From: Phormidium tenue FACHB-1050
Lineage (GTDB): Bacteria; Cyanobacteriota; Cyanobacteriia; Pseudanabaenales; Pseudanabaenaceae
DNA: 64,000 nucleotides
Reading direction: 5' to 3'
Assembly: GCF_014696925.1 (NCBI RefSeq)
Contig: NZ_JACJQY010000005.1
Location: forward strand, 62,001-126,000
Each line of letters starts with the position of its first letter. Positions within the stretch are counted from its first letter, which is position 1. Positions 18,548 through 26,807 of the stretch are shown piece by piece. A model generated the notes under the pieces. The model did no database searches. It was given only the letters and a program-made list of their open reading frames with translations, and was not told where the DNA came from. The translations under genes were made by a program, and so were the position numbers.

Positions 18548-18964
18548 ATGGCAAGAGATATTTTTCATAACGTTGTTAGGGTTGCCTTAGAAAAAGAGGG
18601 ATGGAAAATTACGGATGATCCCTATCGCTTGCGCTATGGTATTGCTGATGTGTATATAGATTTGGCTGCGGAAATGGCGATCGCGGCTGAGCGAGAAGGG
18701 CGCAAAATTGCTGTCGAGATCAAGAGTTTTGCTGGTGGTTCCGCAATTTCAGAGTTTCATACAGCTTTAGGGCAGTTTCTGAATTACCGTATTGCTTTAG
18801 AGGTTGCCAATGAGTTAGATCGAGAACTTTATTTAGCTGTTCCGAGTGATGTCCAGAAAGACTTTCTCCGATTTGAACCTGCTAAAATTGTGATTGCTAG
18901 ATACCAAGTAAAGCTAATTATCTACGATATTAAAAAAGAGGTTATTACGCAATGGATCGAGTAA
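18548..18964 (+). CDS. xisH: XisH-family protein
   Basis: A 138-residue protein of the XisH family, named for a gene needed for excision of the fdxN element in heterocyst-forming cyanobacteria. It starts MARDIFHNVVRVALEKEGW and contains DVYIDLAAE followed by KIAVEIKSF, the D...ExK pattern of the PD-(D/E)XK nuclease fold. A nuclease role is inferred and not established. It starts six bases after hsdM, and its last 13 bases overlap xisI. Its position inside a type I R-M operon suggests it travels with, or acts beside, the restriction system rather than in heterocyst excision. Confidence 0.85.
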   Translation: MARDIFHNVVRVALEKEGWKITDDPYRLRYGIADVYIDLAAEMAIAAEREGRKIAVEIKSFAGGSAISEFHTALGQFLNYRIALEVANELDRELYLAVPSDVQKDFLRFEPAKIVIARYQVKLIIYDIKKEVITQWIE

Positions 18965-19269
18965 GTGAGTATCGCCAAATTATTTGTCAGTTTCTAAAAG
19001 ATTTTAGTAAGGATGATCCTGATGCAAGGTTAATCTTTGATAAGGAGCGCGATCGCTATTTGGTGTTGCATTCTGGATGGCGTAATGGTTATCGATTTTA
19101 TGGTTGTGCGATTCATCTGGATTTAATCGATGGGAAGGTATGGATTCAACAAAATAGTACGGAGGTGATGGTGGATCAAGATTTGGAGAAGCTTGGGGTA
19201 AGTCCTAAAGATATTATTCTTGGTTTTCGATCGCCTGAAGTGCGTGAGCGTTTGGCAGCATTGAGATAG
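18952..19269 (+). CDS. xisI: XisI-family protein
   Basis: A 105-residue XisI-family protein. Typical features are the opening MDRVSEYRQIICQFL, the central RDRYLVLHSGW, and the end ILGFRSPEVRE. XisI almost always follows XisH, and here the two frames overlap by 13 bases, so they are probably translated together and act as a pair. Its biochemical role is unknown. The xis genes sit between hsdM and hsdS, and a DUF29 gene starts nine bases after xisI. Confidence 0.85.
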   Translation: MDRVSEYRQIICQFLKDFSKDDPDARLIFDKERDRYLVLHSGWRNGYRFYGCAIHLDLIDGKVWIQQNSTEVMVDQDLEKLGVSPKDIILGFRSPEVRERLAALR

Positions 19270-19278
19270 GAGAAACTG

Positions 19279-19716
19279 ATGACGACAAAACTTTATGATT
19301 TAGATTTTTATGCTTGGACTTTGGAGCAGTCTCGGTTGTTGCAGTCTGGCAATTTACAAGATTTAGATATTGAGAATTTGGTGGAGGAGATTGAGTCTTT
19401 GGGTAAGCAACAACGCCAAGAGTTGAAAAATCGGTTAGGTGTTTTGATTGGGCATCTTTTGAAGTGGCATTATCAACCAGAAAAGCGTACTAAGAGTTGG
19501 CGGTCAACAATTCGAGAGCAACGTAAGGAGGTGTTAGAACTATTAAAAGAAAATCCTAGTTTGAAGTCGTATTTGCCAGAGGCGATCGCTTCGGCGCATG
19601 AGTCAGGCTTGGCGCTAGTTGTGCGTGAGACTCCGCTAGACTATGAGGATTTACCTGTGGAATGTCCTTTTTCGCTTGAGCAAATTTTCGATCTAACTTT
19701 TCCTGAAGGTGTTTAG
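19279..19716 (+). CDS. DUF29 family protein
   Basis: A 145-residue DUF29 protein, a small helical family abundant in cyanobacteria with no established function. Characteristic pieces are YDLDFYAWTLEQ, the acidic helix ENLVEEIESLGK, LGVLIGHLLKW and SWRSTIREQR. It lies in the hsdM-hsdS operon nine bases after xisI, with a GGAGAAAC ribosome binding site. The next gene is its close paralogue, so this is a tandem duplication. Confidence 0.85.
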   Translation: MTTKLYDLDFYAWTLEQSRLLQSGNLQDLDIENLVEEIESLGKQQRQELKNRLGVLIGHLLKWHYQPEKRTKSWRSTIREQRKEVLELLKENPSLKSYLPEAIASAHESGLALVVRETPLDYEDLPVECPFSLEQIFDLTFPEGV

Positions 19717-19743
19717 TGAGTGGTTGCGAGTATGGCTAAAGTT

Positions 19744-20184
19744 ATGACGACAAAACTTTATGATACAGATTTTTATGCTTGGACTTTGGAACAGTCTAGG
19801 TTGTTGCAGTCTGGCGAATTGAAAGGTTTAGATATTGAGAATTTGGTGGAGGAGATTGAGTCTTTGGGTAGGCAGGAAAGGCGCGAGTTAGAAAATCGGT
19901 TGGGTGTTTTGATTGGGCATTTGTTGAAGTGGGTTTATCAGCCAGAAAAGCGTAGTAAGAGTTGGCAAGTAACGATTCGGGTGCAACGTCAACAAATCCA
20001 GCGACATATTAATCAGAATCCTAGCTTGAAGTCTTATCTATCAGAGGCTGTTGCTATTGGTTATGAGTTAGGTTTGGAATTGTTTTTTAGGGAGACTCAA
20101 CTTTTAGATGTCGATCTGCCTGATGTTTGCCCGTTTACTGTTGAGCAGGTTTTTGATGCTGCTTTTCCTGATGGGGTGAAGTGA
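19744..20184 (+). CDS. DUF29 family protein, tandem paralogue
   Basis: This is a near-duplicate of the preceding gene: the first 50 residues (TKLYDTDFYAWTLEQSRLL onward) differ at only a few positions, and the C-terminal third has diverged. The frame can be opened at a GTG at 19720 or an ATG at 19732, but ATG at 19744 gives the same N-terminus as the paralogue and is chosen. The function is unknown. It lies between the first DUF29 gene and hsdS in the R-M operon. Confidence 0.82.
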   Translation: MTTKLYDTDFYAWTLEQSRLLQSGELKGLDIENLVEEIESLGRQERRELENRLGVLIGHLLKWVYQPEKRSKSWQVTIRVQRQQIQRHINQNPSLKSYLSEAVAIGYELGLELFFRETQLLDVDLPDVCPFTVEQVFDAAFPDGVK

Positions 20185-20224
20185 GTAAGGTTAGAGAAAG
20201 ATTGTATTTTAAGAGGTTGAGAAT

Positions 20225-21355
20225 ATGATTTGGGCAAAAACTAAGCTAGGTGAAGTATTAACCCTCAAGAGAGGATACGATCTCCCCGAATCAAAACGAG
20301 AGAGTGGTTCTATTCCAGTAGTTTCATCCTCTGGCATTACTGGTTATCATAATGCTTCAAAAGCTAAAGCCCCAGGTGTTGTAACTGGACGATATGGAAC
20401 TCTTAGTGAAATTTACTTTATTGAAGAAGACTTTTGGCCTCATAATACCGCTTTATATGTTCAAGACTTCAAGGGCAACCATCAGAGATTTATTGCTTAC
20501 TTTTTAAAATACATTCTGTTTAAAACTTCAAGCGATAAAGCCGCAGTTCCAGGTGTAAATCGTAATGACTTACACGCACGAGAAATCTTTTTCCCCTCAC
20601 AGATTGAAACACAGATCAGAATTGCATCTGTACTCTCTGCTTATGATGAACTTATCGAAAATAATCGGCGGCGTATTCAGTTGCTTGAGCGATCGCTACA
20701 TCTGCTCTATAAAGAATGGTTTGTCCATCTCCGCTTCCCCAGTCACGAACACAGCAAAATTGTAGATGGTATCCCTGAAGGATGGGAGAAAGTAACAGCC
20801 TTTGATGTTATGGAAATTCTAAATGGTGGTACGCCTAAAACAGCTATTGCTGATTATTGGGACGGAATCATACCTTTCTTTACACCCAAAGATGCAGCCA
20901 GTGAAATGTACACCTATGAAACAGAAAAATTTGTAACAGAGTACGGTCTCAAAAACTGCAATAGCAAACTATATCCAAAAGACACTATTTTTATCACAGC
21001 ACGAGGAACTGTTGGTAAAATCAGTTTGGCACAAAGAGAAATGGCAATGAATCAATCTTGCTTTGCGCTAGTTGCTAAAGAACCTTTGAATCAATATTTT
21101 CTCTACTTTGCTTTACAAGAGCGTGTCAGTCAATTCCGTAGTCGTGCAGTCGGTGCTGTGTTTGACTCAATTATTCGAGAGACTTTTAAATTTATTCCCT
21201 TTATTGTGCCGCACCCTTTGCTAATAGGCACTTTTACTGATTACATCACTCCAATAGTTCGCCAGATTGACAATTTACTTATCCAGAATCGAAAACTTAA
21301 ACAAGCCCGTGATCTTCTACTTCCTAAACTGATGAGTGGAGCAATCAGCGTATGA
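20225..21355 (+). CDS. hsdS: Type I restriction-modification system specificity subunit
   Basis: A 376-residue HsdS with two target-recognition domains. The first covers about residues 1-140 and the second about 175-345. They are separated by the conserved helix ENNRRRIQLLERSLHLLYKEW and followed by the matching C-terminal helix NLLIQNRKLKQARDLLLPKL. HsdS dictates the bipartite DNA target of the whole complex. The target cannot be read from sequence. The TRDs are the part most likely to differ between strains. It overlaps the next frame by four bases (ATGA). Confidence 0.93.
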   Translation: MIWAKTKLGEVLTLKRGYDLPESKRESGSIPVVSSSGITGYHNASKAKAPGVVTGRYGTLSEIYFIEEDFWPHNTALYVQDFKGNHQRFIAYFLKYILFKTSSDKAAVPGVNRNDLHAREIFFPSQIETQIRIASVLSAYDELIENNRRRIQLLERSLHLLYKEWFVHLRFPSHEHSKIVDGIPEGWEKVTAFDVMEILNGGTPKTAIADYWDGIIPFFTPKDAASEMYTYETEKFVTEYGLKNCNSKLYPKDTIFITARGTVGKISLAQREMAMNQSCFALVAKEPLNQYFLYFALQERVSQFRSRAVGAVFDSIIRETFKFIPFIVPHPLLIGTFTDYITPIVRQIDNLLIQNRKLKQARDLLLPKLMSGAISV

Positions 21356-21669
21356 ATCCATCGTCATATTCAACAGAAACACAATTTTTAGAAAAGAAAT
21401 CCCTAAAAATTGTCACAGGCAAAAATGCAGATTGGGGCGAACTTGCAAAAGACTGTGTTTGCTTAGCCAATGCCAAAGGCGGCATCATTGCGATCGGGAT
21501 TGAAGACAACAGCGCCGAACCACCCAACGATCAAAAAATATTTGTCGATCTATCGATCAAAATTATTAGCCTATCGAACAAGGCGATCGATAGACTGCTC
21601 GATAGCCAAGAATTATTTTCAAGCAAAACCCTTATGCAGTATGCTTTTACGAAATTTGCTGCACGATAA
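21352..21669 (+). pseudogene. AlbA_2/Schlafen-type ATP-binding protein, truncated
   Basis: The first 60 or so residues match the AlbA_2 (divergent AAA/Schlafen-like) domain found in larger cyanobacterial proteins often linked to type I R-M loci. Recognisable pieces are TQFLEKKSLKIVTGK, ADWGELAKDCVCLANAKGG and IIAIGIEDN. After EPPNDQKI the similarity pattern ends, and the frame runs through DNA rich in ATCGAT before stopping at 105 residues. The full family is several hundred residues long. It starts inside the hsdS stop codon (ATGA), so it was once the next gene of the operon. Confidence 0.7.
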
Positions 21670-21840
21670 TCTATCGATCATCATGGATAAATTGCGATCG
21701 ATAGAAATTTTGACAATCGAGCAGTGACTTGATCTAAAACCTTTATTTGATAATGGTTTAGGTGTTATTACTATGCAAAAGTCTATCGATCACAACCGAT
21801 TAAACTTGATCGATATCGCTTGATATTGATCGATAACTTT
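21540..21840. repeat. ATCGAT-rich segment
   Basis: Seven ATCGAT hexamers occur in about 300 bp, mostly as CTATCGATC or GATCGATAG, together with several related TCGATAG and TCGAAC sequences. It spans the broken end of the AlbA-like gene and the gap to the next DUF29 gene. It could be decayed repeat DNA or a cluster of protein-binding sites. Confidence 0.5.
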
Positions 21841-21880
21841 TCAGACACTTCCCCAAAGTCAAATGCGATCGCCGCGATCG

Positions 21881-22339
21881 CTACTCCCAGAAATCAACAT
21901 TCAGCATTGAGTCAATGTCACAGTTAAACTGCCATACATCAGGAAACTTAACCAGCCTATATCCTTTCTCCTTACGAATTTCTTCAAGAGCATCAACAAA
22001 AGCTTCATCAAATATTTCAGTAAAATAATTTTTAAGACTAGGGGACAATTTAAGCACCCGCTTCAGTCGCTTTCTTTGTTCGCGAATTGTATTCTCCCAG
22101 CCATTAAACTCTTGAGGCATATCTACAAACATCCGCTTGAGCAAATGTTCTAAGAGGGTAGCCAAACGGTTATATACCTCGCTCCTTTCAGACCTTCCCA
22201 AGCTCTCGATCTCCTCTATTAAATTCTCTAAATCCACATGGTCAAAATCTTTAGTCTTTAACTTTTCTGTGGTTTCTTGTACCCATTGGTAAAAGTCACG
22301 CTCATACAAGGTTAACGGTGGTGCAATCGTTTGTGTCAT
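21881..22339 (-). CDS. DUF29 family protein (third copy)
   Basis: A 152-residue DUF29 protein on the opposite strand to the R-M genes. The shared features are LYERDFYQWVQE, ENLIEEIESLGRSER, NRLATLLEHLLK and TIREQRKRLKRVL. It is clearly more diverged than the tandem pair at 19279-20184, so it is not a recent copy of them. It lies between the broken AlbA-like gene and hsdR and is divergent from hsdR. The function is unknown. Confidence 0.82.
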   Translation of the reverse strand: MTQTIAPPLTLYERDFYQWVQETTEKLKTKDFDHVDLENLIEEIESLGRSERSEVYNRLATLLEHLLKRMFVDMPQEFNGWENTIREQRKRLKRVLKLSPSLKNYFTEIFDEAFVDALEEIRKEKGYRLVKFPDVWQFNCDIDSMLNVDFWE

Positions 22340-22474
22340 TTTGTTTTAGTTACAGATTCAAAGGGTAATACTTTCTATTGTCTGCTCGATACTCCCATGC
22401 AACCCTCGAAATTGCTAAGATTTTAGTAAAGAATTTCAGAGCTAAATCCATTTTAGCCGAACTGTCAAATTGCC

Positions 22475-25400
22475 ATGACCAAATACAACGAAGACACCCT
22501 TGTACAGCAAACCACCGCCGATTATCTGCGCGATCGCCTTGGTTGGGATGTCGTCTATGCATGGAATACCGAAACCTTTGGCAAAAATGGCACACTTGGC
22601 AGAGACAGCGATCGCGAAGTCATCCTCACCCGTTATTTATACACAAAACTCGTAGAGCTTAACCAAAATCTCCCCGAAACCGCCTACCAAGACGCAATCA
22701 GGCAAATAGTCGAAACCAGCACCGCCCAAACCCTACTCGCCACCAATCGAGACAAATATATACTCCTCAAAGATGGTGTACAGGTTACTTTTACAAATGC
22801 CAAGGGCGATCGGGAAAAACGCCGCCTCAAAATCTTTGACTTTGAGAATCCCCACAACAACCATTTTCTAGCAATCCGCGAACTCTGGATCAAAGGCGAT
22901 CTCTATCGTCGCCGTGCTGATATTGTCGGTTTTGTAAATGGTATTCCATTACTATTTATGGAATTCAAAAACACCGATAAAAACATTCGCGCCGCCTACG
23001 AAGAAAATTTTTCTGACTACAAAGACACAATCCCACACCTATTTCACCACAATGCTTTCATCGTTTTAGCCAATGGCATTGATGCCCGCATCGGTTCCCT
23101 ATCCAGTCGCTTTGAGCATTTTCACGAATGGAAACGCCTAGAAGAAGAAGACAAAGGCATTGTCGATATGGAAACCCTTCTCAAAGGAATCTGCAACAAA
23201 GAAAACTTTCTCGATCTATTTGAGAACTTCATTCTCTTTGACGACTCCTCTGGTAAAACCATCAAAATTGTTGCTCAAAACCATCAATATCTCGGTGTCA
23301 ACAAAGCCGTTCAATCAGTACGCGATCGCCAAGCCAGACAAGGCAAACTTGGCGTATTCTGGCATACCCAAGGCTCAGGCAAAAGCTACTCAATGGTATT
23401 CTTCACCCGCAAGATTCACCGCAAATTAGGCGCAAACTTTACCTTTGTGATCTGTAGCGATCGCGATGATCTCGACTCCCAAATCTACAAAACCTTCGCA
23501 GGATGCGGCGTAGTCAACAACGACAAAGATCCCTGTCGCGTCAGCAGTGGCGAACATCTCCAGCAATTGCTCGGTTTGCAAAAAAGCCATGTGTTCACAC
23601 TCATTCAAAAGTTTAATCAACAAGTCGATAAAGCCTATTCTCTCAGAGACGACATCATCGTAATTTCCGATGAAGCCCACCGTACCCAATATGGTTTGCT
23701 GTCCCGAAATATGCGCGATGCTTTACCAAATGCAAGCTATATCGGATTTACAGGTACACCCCTTTTATCTGACGATCACATTACCCGTCGCGTATTTGGC
23801 GAATATATCTCCACCTATGACTTTCAACGCGCCGTTGATGACAAAGCCACAGTTCCCCTTTACTACGACTCACGCGGCGAAAAGCTCGGCATTGAAACCA
23901 CTGACCTGAATGAACGCATTGCCAAGAAAATCGAAGAATTAGAAATAGACAACGTTGATATTGAGCAACGCCTCCAAAAGGCTCTCAAACGCGATTATCA
24001 CATCATCACCGCCGAAAAACGCCTAGACCAGATCGCCCGTGATTTTGTCCAGCACTACGCCACAGCTTGGGAATCTGGGAAAGCCATGCTCATCTGCATC
24101 GACAAAATCACCTGTATCCGAATGCACCAACTGATTGATAAATACTGGCAAAAGCATATCCACCAGTTAGAAAAAAATTTAAGGACTGCACCTAGCGATC
24201 AAGATGAGAACTATCAAAGGCGACAGATCGAATGGATGAAAGAAACCCAGAGCACTGTCATCATCAGCGAAGAACAGGGCGAAATGGAAAAGTTCCGTAA
24301 ATGGAATTTGGATATCTTGCCCTATCGCAAATTAATCAAAGACGGATTTGAGTTAGCCGATGGTCAACGCCTCGATGTGGAATCCGCCTTTAAAAAGCCC
24401 GATCATCCTTTCCGTATCGCCATTGTCTGTGCCATGTGGCTCACAGGGTTTGATGTACCGAGCCTCTCGATCCTCTATCTCGACAAACCATTAAAAGCAC
24501 ATACCCTCATGCAAGCGATCGCTAGGGCAAATCGTGTCTACGAAGGCAAAACCAACGGCTTAATTGTGGACTATTGCGGCATCCTCAAAAACCTTCGGGC
24601 TGCCCTCAAAGACTATGTACAGGGGCAAGAGGGACAGGATAATAAAGAAAATATCGACCCCACCAAACCAGAATCAGAACTATTAGAAAATCTTGTTGCC
24701 GCCATTGATGCGGTGCGAATTTTTTTAGGCGATCACCAAGCCTCCCTATCAGACATCATCGAGAATACAGATTTAGCCCTTAATGCCGCGATCGCCGCCG
24801 CCAAAGAAGCCGCCAATCAAAGCGATCGCACCCGCATACAATTAGAAATTCTCTGCCGCGATGTATTCAACAAATTTCAAGCCTGTATCAATAACCCCGA
24901 AGTAAGTCAATATCGCAATTCCTACAACGCCATCAAGCTGCTCTACAAACTCCTGCAAAAAGACCGCGAACAAGCCGACATCAGCGACATTCTGCGACAA
25001 CTCCAAGAGATCGTCAATGAATCGATTACAGTCCAAGCCAATCGAGCCAGCGAACTAACTCCAATCTATGACATTAGCCAAATTGATTTCGATCGCCTCC
25101 GTGCTGAATTTAAGCGTAGTCCCACCAAAAACACCACAGTCCAGAATCTCAAACAATCCATTGAAAACCGTCTCAATCGCTTACTAACTCAAAATCCCAT
25201 GCGTACCGACTTGCAAAAGCAGTACGAAGAAATCGTTGCAGAATATAACAGTGAAAAAGATCGAGTCGCGATCGAGGTCACGTTTGCCGCTTTACTCGAC
25301 TTCACGCAAACCCTCAATGCCGAACAAACCCGTGCCATGCGTGAAGGACTAGACGAGGAATCCCTCGCGATCTATGATTTGCTCCTCAAGCCCGATCTAA

Positions 25401-25675
25401 GTCCTAACGAAATTAAGCGCATTAAGCAAATCTCTATTGAACTGTTAGCAACCCTCAAAGCGCAAGATCTCCAAGTCGATCGCTGGTGCGACAAAGAATC
25501 AACCCGCGATCGCGTCAAAAATAAGATCCATGACTTTCTCTACAGTGATGATTCAGGATTGCCCGTAGACAGTTACGAACCCAACGATGTAGAAGAAAAA
25601 GCCAATGCTGTCTACCATCATGTACGTACAGCCTATCCCAAGCTACCATCGCCAATATATGCCTATGCAGCCTAA
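22475..25675 (+). CDS. hsdR: Type I restriction enzyme endonuclease/translocase subunit
   Basis: A 1,066-residue HsdR. The N-terminal nuclease domain has the PD-(D/E)XK signature, with FMEFKN near residue 164. A superfamily 2 translocase motor follows (Walker A TQGSGKS near 298, DEAH box SDEAHRT near 398, SFTGTP-like GFTGTPLL, motif VI MQAIARANR). The long C-terminal helical region binds the methylase core. Length is normal and no break is seen. Its start is 136 bp upstream-divergent from a DUF29 gene, so it has its own promoter and is not co-transcribed with hsdMS. Confidence 0.94.
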   Translation: MTKYNEDTLVQQTTADYLRDRLGWDVVYAWNTETFGKNGTLGRDSDREVILTRYLYTKLVELNQNLPETAYQDAIRQIVETSTAQTLLATNRDKYILLKDGVQVTFTNAKGDREKRRLKIFDFENPHNNHFLAIRELWIKGDLYRRRADIVGFVNGIPLLFMEFKNTDKNIRAAYEENFSDYKDTIPHLFHHNAFIVLANGIDARIGSLSSRFEHFHEWKRLEEEDKGIVDMETLLKGICNKENFLDLFENFILFDDSSGKTIKIVAQNHQYLGVNKAVQSVRDRQARQGKLGVFWHTQGSGKSYSMVFFTRKIHRKLGANFTFVICSDRDDLDSQIYKTFAGCGVVNNDKDPCRVSSGEHLQQLLGLQKSHVFTLIQKFNQQVDKAYSLRDDIIVISDEAHRTQYGLLSRNMRDALPNASYIGFTGTPLLSDDHITRRVFGEYISTYDFQRAVDDKATVPLYYDSRGEKLGIETTDLNERIAKKIEELEIDNVDIEQRLQKALKRDYHIITAEKRLDQIARDFVQHYATAWESGKAMLICIDKITCIRMHQLIDKYWQKHIHQLEKNLRTAPSDQDENYQRRQIEWMKETQSTVIISEEQGEMEKFRKWNLDILPYRKLIKDGFELADGQRLDVESAFKKPDHPFRIAIVCAMWLTGFDVPSLSILYLDKPLKAHTLMQAIARANRVYEGKTNGLIVDYCGILKNLRAALKDYVQGQEGQDNKENIDPTKPESELLENLVAAIDAVRIFLGDHQASLSDIIENTDLALNAAIAAAKEAANQSDRTRIQLEILCRDVFNKFQACINNPEVSQYRNSYNAIKLLYKLLQKDREQADISDILRQLQEIVNESITVQANRASELTPIYDISQIDFDRLRAEFKRSPTKNTTVQNLKQSIENRLNRLLTQNPMRTDLQKQYEEIVAEYNSEKDRVAIEVTFAALLDFTQTLNAEQTRAMREGLDEESLAIYDLLLKPDLSPNEIKRIKQISIELLATLKAQDLQVDRWCDKESTRDRVKNKIHDFLYSDDSGLPVDSYEPNDVEEKANAVYHHVRTAYPKLPSPIYAYAA

Positions 25676-25721
25676 AAGCCAGAGACTATAACCTGTTTAG
25701 CGGACAACAATCTCTGGCTTT
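25675..25721. terminator. Stem-loop after hsdR
   Basis: AAAGCCAGAGA and TCTCTGGCTTT are separated by about 25 bp and start at the last base of the hsdR stop codon. It is a probable terminator for hsdR, and for the tRNA read from the other strand. Confidence 0.6.
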
Positions 25722-25727
25722 GACTAA

Positions 25728-25799
25728 TCCAAGGTGTCGGAATCGAACCGACATATCAACGATTATGAGTCGTTTGCTTTACCAGTCAGCCAACCTTGG
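25728..25799 (-). tRNA. tRNA with anticodon CAU, probably tRNA-Ile2
   Basis: The 72-nt cloverleaf has acceptor stem CCAAGGT/ACCTTGG, anticodon stem ACGA/TCGT with loop CTCATAA, and T-arm GTCGGTTCGATTCCGAC. The anticodon CAU fits Met, or Ile(CAU), in which C34 becomes lysidine. The D-arm TGGCTGACTGGTAAAGC resembles plastid trnI-CAU more than elongator tRNA-Met, so Ile is favoured. The CCA end is not encoded. Its 3' end faces the R-M locus. Confidence 0.8.
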
Positions 25800-25892
25800 G
25801 CATATTGTGATTATAGACGTAAGTATTATATGCTATCAAGCAAGCTACCTTGCAGGTTGCCTAATAGCAATTATTAGCTAAAAAAGTTTGTG

Positions 25893-26657
25893 ATGGCAAC
25901 ACCCCAACCCCAAAAGCGTCTCCGCAAGAAAAAAAAGCCACCTAAAAAATTTAGGCTAAGTTATAGTCTGGTGCTGCTATTTGCCATGATTGTTGTCGGT
26001 TCTGTCGCTGGGCTAGTAGCTTATAGCTTTGGTAAACAAGCACTGGAGGGCGTTAACCCTTCACCTGCGGGCATAAAATTACCTAAGCCAAGCCCAGTCT
26101 CCAAGCCCAAAGAGGCTCCCAAAGCTTCCCCCCAAAGTCAAACTGATGGTAAAGCTTCTTTCTTCTTGGATGAGGCTGAGATTATTGCGGATATGCAAGC
26201 CCGATCGCAGCAGGAGTTAGGAGGACTGACAAGACCAGCTTTTGTAGCTAAGGCAAATATTAGCGATCGCAAAAGGATATACAACAAAGTTGACCGCGCC
26301 TATAACTCCATGCGTGATCCTCTAGCGGTTTCTGGGGATGCTGATTCGCGGATCGCGGCAAGAATCGCGGCTTTACGTCAGAGGGTTTATACCAGCAGTC
26401 GCAGCACCTATGACAATTTTGATCGTCCTGTTGCGAATAATGCGAATAATGCTAATAGTCCATCTCCATCTTTATTGTCTACGCCAGTCGAACTAACACC
26501 TATCCGCGATCGCTGGGAAGATCGGGACGCAGCTTTAGGAGGCAACCCTAGACAAGTTACTGTCGAGATTATTGAGGTTGCGCCAGAGCCGCCATCTGGC
26601 AGCTTGTTTATACCCCGTCAAACAACACCTAACGACGTTGAACTTAATCGACGCTGA
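25893..26657 (+). CDS. Single-pass membrane protein of unknown function
   Basis: A protein of about 254 residues. A very basic N-terminus (RLRKKKKPPKKFR) is followed by one membrane segment, SLVLLFAMIVVGSVAGLVAY (about residues 24-46). A proline/serine/lysine linker comes next and then a helical region without a known motif. This suggests the body is outside the cytoplasm, or that the basic tail anchors at the inner face. A GTG at 25890 could add one residue, but ATG at 25893 is preferred. I do not recognise the family. Confidence 0.7.
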   Translation: MATPQPQKRLRKKKKPPKKFRLSYSLVLLFAMIVVGSVAGLVAYSFGKQALEGVNPSPAGIKLPKPSPVSKPKEAPKASPQSQTDGKASFFLDEAEIIADMQARSQQELGGLTRPAFVAKANISDRKRIYNKVDRAYNSMRDPLAVSGDADSRIAARIAALRQRVYTSSRSTYDNFDRPVANNANNANSPSPSLLSTPVELTPIRDRWEDRDAALGGNPRQVTVEIIEVAPEPPSGSLFIPRQTTPNDVELNRR

Positions 26658-26685
26658 CATGGGCTTTCTGCACTTTTCTTCTCAA

Positions 26686-26781
26686 TATAGTTGTATAAAA
26701 CCCAAAGAGTGTGAGGCGGCGCTTCGCGCCGCCTCACACTCTTTGGGTTTTATGTCCTAACAAGAATGGCGACAGCAATAA
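26686..26781. mobile_element. Type 2 short element
   Basis: It begins TATAGTTGTATAAAACCC and ends ATGTCCTAACAAGAATGGC followed by GACAGCAATA. The core hairpin 26697-26751 has arms AAAACCCAAAGAGTGTGAGG and complement with a CGGCGCTTCGCGCCG tip. It lies between convergent genes and could terminate both. Confidence 0.65.
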
Positions 26782-26807
26782 ATGGCTTGCTAAGCAAGCT
26801 ATTTATT

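Noticed and set aside
18548-19269. Evidence that xisH/xisI mark an excisable fdxN-type element here
   Set aside because: No recombinase gene, no nif gene and no flanking direct repeats are in the window.
20565-20765. A 66-residue plus-strand frame overlapping hsdS
   Set aside because: It is an out-of-frame shadow of hsdS with no motif.
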